From an uncultured Proteiniphilum sp. (GTDB lineage: Bacteria > Bacteroidota > Bacteroidia > Bacteroidales > Dysgonomonadaceae), in the NCBI GenBank assembly GCA_927407015.1, contig CAKMJT010000004.1, positions 1 to 64,000 on the forward strand: a stretch of 64,000 nucleotides of DNA. Reading direction: 5' to 3'. The translations under genes and the position numbers were made by a program. A model generated the notes under the pieces. That model was not told the origin of the DNA and did not search any database. It was given only the letters and a program-made list of their open reading frames with translations. Within the stretch, counting starts at the first letter, position 1; every line of letters starts with the position of its first letter. Of the stretch, positions 8,726 through 16,946 are shown one piece after another.

Positions 8726-9601
8726 ATGCAAAACTTTATGAAGACTAAACTTTTACCAAAACTTTTCCTCGCCTTTGCTTCCATGTTACTGATGGTTGTC
8801 GTTGTGAGTTGTACGAATGAGAATGATTCGCTGTCTAAAGGTACAGCTACCATTCAGTTGAAACTGACGGATGCTCCTTCCATGGAGTATGATGCCGTTT
8901 ATATTGATATTCAGGGTGTGCGCGTAGGCGTTGCCGATGAATATTTTTATGCCGATGATCCTTACTACGAGGATGATGCCGATTCTACCGAAGGTCCGGA
9001 TGACGTGGAATGGGTGAATCTGGAACTGAGTGATCCCGGATTATATAACCTGCTGGATTACAGGAACGGTGAAACGGTTCTGCTCGCCGGTGGTGAGATA
9101 CCTGCAGGAAAAATCAGCCAGGTGAGACTGTTGCTGGGTGAGGACAGCCATGTGGTCATCGACGGCGTGGACTACCCCCTGAAAACCCCGTCGGCACAGA
9201 CCAGCGGGCTGAAGTTCAACCTGCATAGTGTGTTGCTGTCTGATCTGATGTACAGCTTCGTGATTGATTTCGATGCTTCCCGTTCCGTGGTGAAAACAGG
9301 TAACGGCAAGTACATCCTGAAACCGGTGATCCGCACCTATGCCGATGCATTCGGCGGCAGTATCACAGGATTTGCGTTACCGGATTCCGCCGTATCGTAT
9401 GTTCAGATCATCAATGCTGGTGACACCCTGATATCTATGCCCGAAGCAGACGGCAAGTTCCTTTTCGCCGGTTTGGATGGTGGTACATGGGATCTGACGG
9501 TGTTTGCCGATACAACTACTGCCTACCAGGATTCGGTGATTTATGATGTGAATGTGGAAACAGGTAAAGTGACCAATCTGGGAGAAATCTGGTTGAAGTA
9601 A
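8726..9601 (+). CDS. DUF4382 domain lipoprotein (second of a tandem pair)
   Basis: 291 aa. Signal sequence LFLAFASMLLMVVVVSC with the lipobox Cys near residue 29; translation could also begin at the second Met (8738). Same order as the upstream paralogue: DUF4382 domain (IQLKLTDAPSMEYDAVYIDI; LLDYRNGETVLLAGGEIPAG; VRLLLGED), then a beta domain with GGSITGFALPDSAVSYVQ and KFLFAGLDGGTWDLTV. It differs by an acidic insert near residues 75-95 (YYEDDADSTEGPDD). The 143-bp gap between the two genes holds no obvious terminator or promoter box, so they may be co-transcribed. A terminator follows. Confidence 0.82.
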   Translation: MQNFMKTKLLPKLFLAFASMLLMVVVVSCTNENDSLSKGTATIQLKLTDAPSMEYDAVYIDIQGVRVGVADEYFYADDPYYEDDADSTEGPDDVEWVNLELSDPGLYNLLDYRNGETVLLAGGEIPAGKISQVRLLLGEDSHVVIDGVDYPLKTPSAQTSGLKFNLHSVLLSDLMYSFVIDFDASRSVVKTGNGKYILKPVIRTYADAFGGSITGFALPDSAVSYVQIINAGDTLISMPEADGKFLFAGLDGGTWDLTVFADTTTAYQDSVIYDVNVETGKVTNLGEIWLK

Positions 9602-9639
9602 AACTGAAACTGATTTTCCGGAAAATCATGTATACAAAG

Positions 9640-9668
9640 ATGGAGTCCCTGAAAGGCTCCATTTTTTT
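9640..9668 (+). terminator. Rho-independent terminator after the DUF4382 pair
   Basis: Stem ATGGAG / CTCCAT with a short loop, followed by T7. Confidence 0.75.
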
Positions 9669-9794
9669 CTTCCTCACAAAAGGACAGATGTGATTTCACC
9701 GGCATATAGTTGGCTGCCTCTTTGGTGGACGACTCTATCTTAACAATTTAATTTATTTTCACACGCGCAAATGCACATTCACCGCCATCTTTAT

Positions 9795-9802
9795 TATCTT
9801 TG
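9795..9802 (+). promoter_or_regulatory. -7 promoter box (TATCTTTG)
   Basis: Exact TAnnTTTG, 56 bp upstream of the ATG at 9858. Confidence 0.6.
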
Positions 9803-9857
9803 TACGAATGATTTGCCATTGGATACGAGTATGAATATTAATAAATAAGAAACACAA

Positions 9858-10370
9858 ATGAAAAGATTCCATTTTGCATTGGTCTTGGCCGCCCTGGTGG
9901 TTTTAGGAACATCCTGTAAACCCAAACAAAGTGCTTATAAGCAAGTATACGAAGCCGCAAAAGAAAAAGAAATGCAGCAAACCGCATCACAACCCACCAC
10001 GGTGGTAAAGGATGCCACACCGCTACCTCCGGTGGAAGTCTCCGTGAGGAAAGAGAAAGTGGAACCTGTTTATCCGACTGATGCCGCAGGATTGAAAAAC
10101 TTCAGCGTGGTCATCGCCTCACTGAGTGTGAAGCTGAACGCTGAGTCGCTGAAAACCCGTATGGAGAATGAAGGGCATCAGGTGATCCTTGCGCAGAACG
10201 AACAGGGAATGTACCGCGTGATCGTTGCCAGCTACGATACAAAAGAGGAGGCAGTGGCGAAACGCGAAGAGATTTACAGCACCTACGCTGCAAAAGGCGA
10301 TACCGAATATCTGAGAAGTACCTACGGCGTACCCTTCAATGATCTCTGGATTCTGGAGAGACAGTACTGA
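9858..10370 (+). CDS. SPOR-domain lipoprotein
   Basis: 170 aa. Signal peptide MKRFHFALVLAALVVLGTSC with lipobox Cys20. Residues 25-80 are a charged, Pro-rich linker. The C-terminal ~85 residues (NFSVVIASLSVKLNAESLK ... GMYRVIVASYDTKEEAVAKREEI) match the SPOR fold, which binds denuded septal peptidoglycan glycans. Likely a cell-envelope protein linked to division or cell-wall turnover. It is a single-gene unit: own -7 box 56 bp upstream, strong terminator 80 bp downstream. Confidence 0.85.
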   Translation: MKRFHFALVLAALVVLGTSCKPKQSAYKQVYEAAKEKEMQQTASQPTTVVKDATPLPPVEVSVRKEKVEPVYPTDAAGLKNFSVVIASLSVKLNAESLKTRMENEGHQVILAQNEQGMYRVIVASYDTKEEAVAKREEIYSTYAAKGDTEYLRSTYGVPFNDLWILERQY

Positions 10371-10450
10371 TCCCTGTTGCCTGTCAGCAGATCAGAATGG
10401 TTGCCCTGTGTAACCGGTTGACACCTTTTTTTGCAAAGTATGAATCCAAT

Positions 10451-10489
10451 AAAAAGCTGCCCGCTATGGTTAATGTGGCGGCTTTTTTT
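10451..10489 (+). terminator. Rho-independent terminator after the SPOR gene
   Basis: Stem AAAAAGCTGCC / GGCGGCTTTTT (11 bp with one G-T pair) followed by T residues. It lies within the longest frame of the next gene and argues for that gene's start at 10505. Confidence 0.85.
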
Positions 10490-10504
10490 GATGAGATGAG
10501 TCAC

Positions 10505-11263
10505 ATGAAAGTACGTTTTTTAGGTACTGGTACCTCTACCGGTGTGCCGCAGATTGGTTGCCGTTGTGAGGTGTGCAGTTCCTCCGATTTCCGTGATATA
10601 AGGCTGAGGGCATCTGTCCGGATTGAAGTAGACGGCAAGGTGATCGTGATTGACTGTTCTCCCGATTTCCGGCAACAACTGTTGCCGCTGCCTTTCGGTA
10701 AGATCGACGGACTCCTTTTCTCTCATGAACATTATGATCATATCGGCGGCATAGATGATCTGCGCCCTTTCTCACGCTTTGGTACCGTGGATCTTTACAT
10801 GGAAAAGTACCTGGAAAACACCGTCAGAGAGAGAATGCCTTACTGTTTCTCGCAAAACAGATATGGAGGGGTGCCGGACATCCGCATCAGACAGATCAGC
10901 GATCATGCGTCTTTTTACATTGATACAGTAGAGGTGATCCCTGTCCGTGTGATGCATTACAACCTGCCTATCCTGGGATTCCGCATTCGCGATTTTGCCT
11001 ATCTCACCGATGTGAAGACTATTCCGGAAAAGGAGTTGGAAAAATTGAAAGGTCTGGATACCCTGGTGATCAGTGCGCTCAGAAAAAAGGAACATATCTC
11101 CCATCAATCACTGGAGCAGGCGTTGAAAATGGCCGACAGCCTCAAAGCGAAAGTAACCTACCTCACCCACATGAGCCACGAAATGGGATTGCATGCACAG
11201 GTGGAACAGGAGTTGCCTGCAGATGTGCATCTTGCGTATGACGGACTCGAAATAAGGGTTTGA
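10505..11263 (+). CDS. Metallo-beta-lactamase-fold hydrolase, PhnP/RNase Z-like
   Basis: 252 aa from ATG 10505. The start MKVRFLGTGTSTGVPQIGC is the usual N-terminus of this family; an upstream in-frame GTG/ATG would place the SPOR terminator inside the coding region. A Cys cluster (Cys19, 21, 24) resembles the extra zinc site of PhnP-type phosphodiesterases. The main metal motif SHEHYDHIGG is at residues 73-82; further His occur in VRVMHYNLPILGF and YLTHMSHEMG. Known members hydrolyse cyclic phosphodiesters, but the substrate here cannot be told. No phn genes are nearby. Confidence 0.87.
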   Translation: MKVRFLGTGTSTGVPQIGCRCEVCSSSDFRDIRLRASVRIEVDGKVIVIDCSPDFRQQLLPLPFGKIDGLLFSHEHYDHIGGIDDLRPFSRFGTVDLYMEKYLENTVRERMPYCFSQNRYGGVPDIRIRQISDHASFYIDTVEVIPVRVMHYNLPILGFRIRDFAYLTDVKTIPEKELEKLKGLDTLVISALRKKEHISHQSLEQALKMADSLKAKVTYLTHMSHEMGLHAQVEQELPADVHLAYDGLEIRV

Positions 11264-11360
11264 CACCAGGCTTTTGTTTTTTTAACCAAAAAGTATGCAT
11301 CATTTTTCTCACTTTCACATCTATATGAGGTACGGAGCGTTATGAGGCTGTTAAGATGAT

Positions 11361-11368
11361 TATATTTG
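11361..11368 (+). promoter_or_regulatory. -7 promoter box (TATATTTG)
   Basis: Exact TAnnTTTG, giving a long leader of roughly 180 nt before the ATG at 11553. The leader has no clear structure that I can see. Confidence 0.5.
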
Positions 11369-11552
11369 CACGAAAACAAACCATCCACTGATCATTTTTT
11401 GGTTGGTCGCCTGTAGACGGGGCATGCGGTTTAGCATAGATTTAGAATCATGCTGAAAAATTGAATAAGCGCATTAAACTATTACGGCAGAATTTAGTCA
11501 CAGACAATGATAGAATAAATTATTGACAACAAACATAAAATGGGGAGAAACT

Positions 11553-12836
11553 ATGAAAACGAAAAAAATTCTACTTCTAGTTTTGTTGATAGCTGTGCCA
11601 TTCTTCGGTTTCGCCCAGGAATGGGATGATATCTATGCCGACCCTTCTCAAAATGAACCGGTGAAGGTTCAAAAAGTGAACAAGGAACCACAGAAAAAGA
11701 AAGTGGTGATTGTTCAGGGAGATGCATCGAATATGGAGGTAAAAGCTAACGGCAGGGACGTGGACGAATACAATCGTCGCGGAAAAGGCAATCCATTACC
11801 GGAGGAAGAGGTGTCTACCAATGAATCCGGTGATTACGAGGAATATGAATATACCGACAGAATTGTTCGCTTCCACGATCCGGAATCAAGCATCAAAATC
11901 ACCGGTGCGGATGAAGTCATCGTATACGTGGATGATGATCTGTACGAAAACTATAACAACAGGGGATGGAATTCCAGTATCTACTTCGGTATGGGATGGG
12001 GTCCTTCCTACTATCCCTGGTACGATCCCTGGCACAGTCCGTGGTACTACAGCCGCTGGTATGATCCCTGGTTTTATGGTTACGGCGGAAGCTACGGATG
12101 GTACAGTCCCTGGTATTACAGCGGATGGTACTCACCCTGGCATTACAGCGGATGGTACGATCCCTGGTTTACCGGTTACGGAGGATATTACGGAGGATAT
12201 TACGGAGGATATTATGGCGGTGGTTACGCTCATGGATTCAATGACGGCTATTACAGCAGCCTGAACAGGAACCGTTCAGGGAGAAGTACGGGTGTCTACA
12301 GAACAAGTTCTGCAAACAGGACTTCCGCCACCTCAGCCCGTTTGGCCGGCAGATCATCCGGCACGGACACACGCACGTCCGTTTCAGGCAGAAGCTCCTC
12401 TGTGGGCAGCCGTAGCACGGTATCGTCCCCGCGAACCAGGATTATTGATAACTCCGGAAGGACCATTGATTCGAGGACAGGCCGTGTGATTGACCGTACA
12501 GGAAGCACTATACGGTCAAGGTCCATCAACAGCATCACGCCATCATCCCGATCGGGAGCATACAACACCGACAGAAGTTCTTCTTCTAGGACCTATGAAA
12601 GAAACTCCACTGCACCGACGAGAAGCAACTCAACCTATCAGAGGAGAACGACACCCAGCAGGGATACCTATACCGCTCCTTCAAGGAGCTCAAGCTCTGG
12701 CACAACCAGGACGCCAACCTATTCTGCTCCGAGTCGCAGTTCATCATCCGGCGGATCTTACGGAGGCAGCAGCAGTAGCAGCCGCAGTTCCAGCTCCGGT
12801 GGCAGCAGCAGCCGTTCCAGCGGCAGCCGCAGATAG
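11553..12836 (+). CDS. Secreted Trp/Tyr-rich repeat protein with Ser/Arg-rich tail
   Basis: 427 aa from ATG 11553, which is preceded by GGGGAGAAA, one of the few Shine-Dalgarno-like sites here. Signal peptide to about residue 21 (VPFFGFAQ). Residues ~22-145 are charged (KEPQKKKVVIVQGD; EYNRRGKGNPLPEEE; ADEVIVYVDDD). Residues ~148-237 are a dense aromatic repeat of units such as WYDPWF, SPWYYSGW, GYGG, ending in GGYYGGYYGG, underlain at DNA level by a 12-nt tandem repeat at 12180-12217. From ~245 to the end it is almost entirely Ser, Arg, Thr and Gly. I do not recognise the family; it may be an extracellular or outer-membrane structural protein. The longer frame starting at TTG 11523 adds no signal peptide and is less likely. 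Confidence 0.75.
   Translation: MKTKKILLLVLLIAVPFFGFAQEWDDIYADPSQNEPVKVQKVNKEPQKKKVVIVQGDASNMEVKANGRDVDEYNRRGKGNPLPEEEVSTNESGDYEEYEYTDRIVRFHDPESSIKITGADEVIVYVDDDLYENYNNRGWNSSIYFGMGWGPSYYPWYDPWHSPWYYSRWYDPWFYGYGGSYGWYSPWYYSGWYSPWHYSGWYDPWFTGYGGYYGGYYGGYYGGGYAHGFNDGYYSSLNRNRSGRSTGVYRTSSANRTSATSARLAGRSSGTDTRTSVSGRSSSVGSRSTVSSPRTRIIDNSGRTIDSRTGRVIDRTGSTIRSRSINSITPSSRSGAYNTDRSSSSRTYERNSTAPTRSNSTYQRRTTPSRDTYTAPSRSSSSGTTRTPTYSAPSRSSSSGGSYGGSSSSSRSSSSGGSSSRSSGSRR
12180..12217 (+). repeat. 12-nt tandem repeat (about three units)
   Basis: Three successive copies of GGATATTACGGA-like units coding GYYG repeats within the Trp/Tyr-rich gene. Confidence 0.8.
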
Positions 12837-12866
12837 CATGGGGATTTTTGGCGTAACAAACAGGAC

Positions 12867-12914
12867 AAGACTGCCTCAGCACGTGATAGAGGTATCCCTG
12901 AGGCAGTCTTTTTT
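12867..12914 (+). terminator. Strong Rho-independent terminator
   Basis: Perfect 13-bp stem AAGACTGCCTCAG / CTGAGGCAGTCTT followed by T6, after the Trp/Tyr-rich gene. Confidence 0.92.
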
Positions 12915-13014
12915 ATGAAATAATTATCCTATGAAGCAAGGACGATCATGAGGATTTTCAGGTGCATGATGATCGGGTGTTCTATACTCATCAATGGAAA
13001 AAAGATAAATTGTC

Positions 13015-13112
13015 ATATGAAACGAGCATGAACATGATTTACACTCAAGAACGTGATGAATGCGTGTTTCATACGACCTTAATGTAAAAGAATAAAATAT
13101 TATCGTATGAAA
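13015..13112 (+). promoter_or_regulatory. MKRA leader element, copy A (OmpP1/FadL gene)
   Basis: Copy A of a conserved leader. 5' arm TATGAAACGAGC at 13016-13027; the uORF ATG-AAA-CGA-GCA-TGA runs 13017-13031 and encodes MKRA. A spacer ACACTCAAGAACGTGATGAA precedes the 3' arm GCGTGTTTCATACGA at 13062-13076. The gene's start lies in ATCGTATGAAAA. TTTCATACGA (13067-13076) is perfectly complementary over 10 nt to TCGTATGAAA (13103-13112), and also pairs with the 5' arm (11 of 12 positions counting one G-U). No TAnnTTTG box is visible just upstream. Confidence 0.7.
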
Positions 13113-14663
13113 AAATTCACTTATCTTCTCTGCTCATTACTCGTCTTCTCATCTGCCACATTTGCACAGGGAGAGGTGGATGCATCCCGCTTCTCGCGTG
13201 AAGACCTCTTCGGAACGGCGCGTGCCATGTCCATGGGGGGCGCTTTTGGCGCTTTAGGAGGTGATCAGACAGCGGTCTCCATCAACCCGGCCGGCATTGC
13301 AGTCTATCGCAGCTCAGAGGTGACAGGAACACTGAATCTATCCCGGGAAGGATCTACCGTGGGAAGCAATGAGGCAAACAAGACCCGTTTCGATATGGAT
13401 AATCTCGGGTTTGTGGGTTATTTCCCGTTGCGGAATGATGTGATGCCCCTGGTTAATTTCGGTTTTTCCTATAACAAGCTGAAATCATTCGATAAGAATA
13501 TCTCGGCCATAGGCAGCCCCAACAATGCCCTGATAGATTATATCGCTGACCGCAGTGCCGACATCGATCCCCAGAAACTGCAGATGGGGGATGATCTCCC
13601 GGACCCGTTCATGACGGAACCCTGGTTATCGGTGCTGGGATATAACTCATACCTGATTGACCCGGCAGATGATGCGGGTTCCGAATATCATCCCGTGACC
13701 GACGAAGCAGGTCCTGTGAACGAGATCCGTCTGCAGGAGACAGGGTATATTGATAACTACGACTTTACCGTCGGCACAACCATCAACAATGTGTTGAATC
13801 TTGGCTTGTCGTTGTCAGTCAAGGAGATCACCTACAATCTCTCCTCCGATTACCTGGAAGACTTTGACAACGGCGGGTATACCCTGACCAACTGGCTTAC
13901 CACCAAGGGAGCCGGCGTAGGTGCCAAGATTGGCGCCATTTACAGGCCTGTGCATGCGTTCCGTTTTGGTGTTGCCTACCATACACCCACATGGTATTCG
14001 ATGACTGAGACCTTCAAGGCTCAGATAGATGATGATATGGGTGCCTACATCACTGATCCCGATTATAAACCGGGCATCACCGAATCGGCCGAATTTATCA
14101 ACCACTACGACCTTAAAACACCCGGAAAGCTGGTACTGAGTGTGGCCGGCGTCTTCGGAAACAATTTCATTGCCAGCATGGACTATGAGCTGGCAGATTA
14201 CAGCAAAATGAAGCTGATGGTACCCGACGGGGAATCGGATGATGCCGGATGGTATGATATCGATAACGACTATATTTCGATGGATTTTAAACCGGCATCC
14301 ACCGTGAAGGCGGGGATGGAGTATCGTTTCACTCCACGGTTCTCCGGGAGGCTGGGTTATGCCTGGATGCAGAATCCGTACGAAACAATATTCAGAGAGA
14401 GCGGAGATGCTGCGATAGCAGGGTCGAATACCATCTACAGGATGGAAGGAGATACCAGTTTCTTTACCGGTGGGCTGGGATATCGCTTCAACAGAAATTT
14501 CTTCCTCGATCTGGCGGTGATCTACAAAACGCAGACAGATGACCTTTATCCTTTCCCGAACCTGTATACCGATCAACGGGAACAATTGGTGATTGATGCG
14601 ACTCCCTTTACCCTGGAGAACAATGCTGTCAGAGGATTGCTGACATTGGGGTATAAGTTTTAA
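13107..14663 (+). CDS. OmpP1/FadL-family outer membrane transport protein
   Basis: 518 aa. Signal peptide MKKFTYLLCSLLVFSSATFA. After it comes the family signature for the N-terminal plug and hatch: SREDLFGTARAMSMGGAFGALGGDQTAVSINPAGIAVYRSSE. Alternating hydrophobic/polar strands continue through a predicted beta barrel, ending VRGLLTLGYKF with a C-terminal Phe typical of outer-membrane barrels. FadL-type proteins import long-chain fatty acids and other hydrophobic compounds; the substrate here is unknown. It is preceded by MKRA leader copy A and followed by a strong terminator, so it is a single-gene unit. Confidence 0.88.
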   Translation: MKKFTYLLCSLLVFSSATFAQGEVDASRFSREDLFGTARAMSMGGAFGALGGDQTAVSINPAGIAVYRSSEVTGTLNLSREGSTVGSNEANKTRFDMDNLGFVGYFPLRNDVMPLVNFGFSYNKLKSFDKNISAIGSPNNALIDYIADRSADIDPQKLQMGDDLPDPFMTEPWLSVLGYNSYLIDPADDAGSEYHPVTDEAGPVNEIRLQETGYIDNYDFTVGTTINNVLNLGLSLSVKEITYNLSSDYLEDFDNGGYTLTNWLTTKGAGVGAKIGAIYRPVHAFRFGVAYHTPTWYSMTETFKAQIDDDMGAYITDPDYKPGITESAEFINHYDLKTPGKLVLSVAGVFGNNFIASMDYELADYSKMKLMVPDGESDDAGWYDIDNDYISMDFKPASTVKAGMEYRFTPRFSGRLGYAWMQNPYETIFRESGDAAIAGSNTIYRMEGDTSFFTGGLGYRFNRNFFLDLAVIYKTQTDDLYPFPNLYTDQREQLVIDATPFTLENNAVRGLLTLGYKF

Positions 14664-14684
14664 ATAGTTTGTTTCTATCAGAAG

Positions 14685-14718
14685 AAAGCCGGGATCTGTC
14701 GTCCCGGCTTTTTTTTTC
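14685..14718 (+). terminator. Rho-independent terminator after the OmpP1/FadL gene
   Basis: Stem AAAGCCGGGA / TCCCGGCTTT, 7-nt loop, long T run. Confidence 0.9.
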
Positions 14719-14738
14719 ACCCTTTCCATAAAAGATAT

Positions 14739-14746
14739 TATCTTTG
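14739..14746 (+). promoter_or_regulatory. -7 promoter box (TATCTTTG)
   Basis: Exact TAnnTTTG, 32 bp upstream of the panB ATG. Confidence 0.65.
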
Positions 14747-14777
14747 CAGCACGGCTACAATAAAAGATTCAACACAG

Positions 14778-15611
14778 ATGGAACAAACAAAGGGTTATAT
14801 CTCAGACGACAATAAAAGAAAAGTGACGACTCACCGCTTGCTGGAAATGAAACAGCGGGGAGAGAAAATTTCCATGCTCACCGCATACGACTATTCGATG
14901 GCATCCGTGATAGACCAGGCTGGTATGGACGTCATCCTGGTGGGTGACTCTGCATCCAATGTGATGGTGGGTAATACAACAACGCTGCCCATGACCGTCG
15001 ATCAGATGATATATCACGGAAAAGCGGTGATGAACGCTGTAAGGCGAGCCATGGTGGTGATTGATATGCCCTTTGGCAGTTACCAGGGTAATCCGCATGA
15101 GGCTGTCTCCAATGCCGTGAAGATCATGAAGGAAACACAGGCCGATTGCCTCAAACTGGAGGGTGGTAAGGAAATCCTCGAATCAATCCATGCCATTCTG
15201 AGTGCCGGCATTCCCATTATGGGACATCTGGGGCTGATGCCGCAATCGATCAACAAATACGGCACCTATGCTGTGCGTGCTCAGGAGGAAGAGGAAGCCC
15301 GCAAGCTGCTGGATGATGCACATCTGCTGCAGGAAGCCGGCTGTTGCTCGATCGTGCTGGAGAAAATACCGGCCGTACTGGCGAAGAGGGTAGCTGCAGA
15401 GCTGACCATTCCCGTAATCGGTATCGGTGCCGGACCATTTGTCGATGGTCAGGTACTGGTGATGCATGACATGCTCGGATTGAACAAGGGCTTCTCACCC
15501 CGTTTTCTGCGCCGCTACGCCAATTTGTACGATGAGATAATATCTGCCGTCCAACAATACATCAGCGACGTTAAAACGGCTGATTTCCCCTCAGAGAAGG
15601 AGAGCTACTAA
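14778..15611 (+). CDS. panB: 3-methyl-2-oxobutanoate hydroxymethyltransferase
   Basis: 277 aa. Makes ketopantoate from alpha-ketoisovalerate and 5,10-methylenetetrahydrofolate in pantothenate/CoA synthesis. Family motifs are intact: [17 protein letters not shown] near residue 34, [19 protein letters not shown] with the Mg-binding Asp near residue 56, DCLKLEGG near 120, [13 protein letters not shown] near 142, and [16 protein letters not shown] near 215. Its own promoter lies 32 bp upstream. No panC or panD is near. Convergent with the HsdR-N-like gene, 22 bp away. Confidence 0.96.
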   Translation: MEQTKGYISDDNKRKVTTHRLLEMKQRGEKISMLTAYDYSMASVIDQAGMDVILVGDSASNVMVGNTTTLPMTVDQMIYHGKAVMNAVRRAMVVIDMPFGSYQGNPHEAVSNAVKIMKETQADCLKLEGGKEILESIHAILSAGIPIMGHLGLMPQSINKYGTYAVRAQEEEEARKLLDDAHLLQEAGCCSIVLEKIPAVLAKRVAAELTIPVIGIGAGPFVDGQVLVMHDMLGLNKGFSPRFLRRYANLYDEIISAVQQYISDVKTADFPSEKESY

Positions 15612-15633
15612 ATCAGATTGACAGGTTTTCCCA

Positions 15634-16083
15634 TCACAGTTCAGCATATACCGGAATGTCCGTAAGAAAAGTATAGGTCTGTGTGTCGTAATCCATCCGG
15701 TAACAGTAGTGCTGCAACCCGTTCGAGACAATGATGTACTGTACTCTCAGCACACTGTTATACCGGCCCACCTGATCGAACACCTGCTGGGTGATGGTCA
15801 CGTTGGGCTCCTTGTACTCCACGATCACCAGTGGTTCCAGCTGGTTATTGTAAACCACCGTATCGCATCGCCGGACCAGGGAATTCAGCTTTATTCCTGC
15901 TTCATTCGCGATGCGGGATGCGGGATATTTCTTTTTCGCAATCAGATAATGCACGAAATGCTGACGTACCCATTCCTCGGGAGTCAGCGCTACATATTTT
16001 CTCCGCAGAGAATCGAATATCTCGAAACCGGCGCCCTTTTTTCGGATTTTTGCATCGAAAGATGGCAAGTTTAACGCGTACAT
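15634..16083 (-). CDS. Small HsdR N-terminal-domain-like (PD-(D/E)XK) protein
   Basis: 149 aa from ATG 16083. Resembles the stand-alone 'type I restriction enzyme R N-terminal domain' proteins common in Bacteroidetes. Candidate nuclease residues Asp74 (RRCDTVVY) and Glu89-x-Lys91 (VIVEYKEPN) form a PD-(D/E)XK pattern. No helicase domain, HsdM or HsdS is present, so this is not a restriction system; it sits among housekeeping genes. The longer frame to 16230 would begin upstream of the reverse -7 box at 16121-16128 and is rejected. Function unknown. Confidence 0.78.
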   Translation of the reverse strand: MYALNLPSFDAKIRKKGAGFEIFDSLRRKYVALTPEEWVRQHFVHYLIAKKKYPASRIANEAGIKLNSLVRRCDTVVYNNQLEPLVIVEYKEPNVTITQQVFDQVGRYNSVLRVQYIIVSNGLQHYCYRMDYDTQTYTFLTDIPVYAEL

Positions 16084-16087
16084 ATTG

Positions 16088-16095
16088 TATCTTTG
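16088..16095 (+). promoter_or_regulatory. -7 promoter box (TATCTTTG) for AMP nucleosidase
   Basis: Exact TAnnTTTG, 43 bp upstream of ATG 16139. It lies between the divergent gene's start codon (16083) and that gene's own -7 box. Confidence 0.65.
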
Positions 16096-16120
16096 TTGAT
16101 TGAACGGGGTTCGCTCAGCA

Positions 16121-16128
16121 CAAAAATA
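16121..16128 (-). promoter_or_regulatory. -7 promoter box (reverse TATTTTTG) for the HsdR-N-like gene
   Basis: The plus strand reads CAAAAATA. Transcription to the left would start near 16114, crossing the forward promoter at 16088-16095. Confidence 0.6.
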
Positions 16129-16138
16129 CCGCTTTTTT

Positions 16139-16915
16139 ATGAGAACGAAACAAGAAATTGTGGAGAATTGGCTTCCCAGATATACAAAAAGACCTTTGAC
16201 CGAATTTACCAAGTACATCCTTCTGACCAACTTTCAGAAGTACGTAGAGATCTTTGCCCATCATTTCAATGTGTCTGTTGTAGGTCTGGATGCCAATATG
16301 CCCAATGCTTCCGCCAACGGAATCACCATCATCAATTTTGGGATGGGAAGTGCGAATGCGGCTACCGTGATGGATCTGCTGAGTGCGGTGACTCCTGAGG
16401 CAGTCCTGTTTCTGGGGAAATGCGGGGGATTGAAATCCAGGAGTGAACTGGGTGACTATATTCTGCCCATTGCCGCCATCCGCGGGGAAGGAACATCGAA
16501 CGACTATTTTCCGCCGGAGGTGCCTTCATTGCCGGCTTTTAGCCTGTTGCGTGCCGTCTCTTCGAATATACGTGATTTCGGCCGCGACTACTGGACAGGC
16601 ACCGTCTATACTACCAATCGTCGTGTGTGGGAATACGACGATGATTTCAAAGGGTACCTGAGGCAGGTGCGTGTGATGGCGGTAGATATGGAAACAGCCA
16701 CACTTTTCACCTGTGGTTTTGCCAACCACATCTCCACCGGTGCTCTTCTGCTTGTCTCCGATCAGCCCCTGATCTCCACCGGCGTGAAAACAGAGAAAAG
16801 CGATCAGCATGTCACGGAACATTTCGTGGAGGAGCATGTTAAAATAGGCATCAAATCGCTTTCCTCCATCATGAATAACGGCTCTACCATCAAACATCTG
16901 CGCTTCGACTGGTAA
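16139..16915 (+). CDS. amn: AMP nucleosidase (short Bacteroidetes form)
   Basis: 258 aa from ATG 16139. Cleaves AMP to adenine and ribose 5-phosphate. The nucleoside phosphorylase fold shows in INFGMGSANAATVMDLL (~residues 74-90), VLFLGKCGGLKS (~101-112), DYWTGTVYTTNRRVWEYD (~152-169) and VMAVDMETATLFTCGF (~180-195), the last containing the nucleoside-binding MET motif. It lacks the long N-terminal domain of the E. coli enzyme (~480 aa), as is normal in Bacteroidetes. The longer frame starts at TTG 16100, at or before the transcription start, and is unlikely. Confidence 0.88.
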   Translation: MRTKQEIVENWLPRYTKRPLTEFTKYILLTNFQKYVEIFAHHFNVSVVGLDANMPNASANGITIINFGMGSANAATVMDLLSAVTPEAVLFLGKCGGLKSRSELGDYILPIAAIRGEGTSNDYFPPEVPSLPAFSLLRAVSSNIRDFGRDYWTGTVYTTNRRVWEYDDDFKGYLRQVRVMAVDMETATLFTCGFANHISTGALLLVSDQPLISTGVKTEKSDQHVTEHFVEEHVKIGIKSLSSIMNNGSTIKHLRFDW

Positions 16916-16946
16916 ACACCAAACCCATTGACCCTTCTCATTCGCT

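Noticed and set aside
9835-9857. Five-codon upstream ORF (MNINK) before the SPOR gene.
   Set aside because: No conserved peptide or arms; short uORFs occur by chance in A/T-rich leaders.
10397-10504. Extended N-terminus of the PhnP-like gene.
   Set aside because: It would contain the SPOR-gene terminator (10451-10489), and the family normally begins at the MKVRFLGTGTS found at 10505.
15634-16083. A restriction-modification or phage-defence system because of the HsdR-N-like protein.
   Set aside because: No helicase, methyltransferase or specificity gene is present, and such stand-alone proteins are common housekeeping neighbours in Bacteroidetes.
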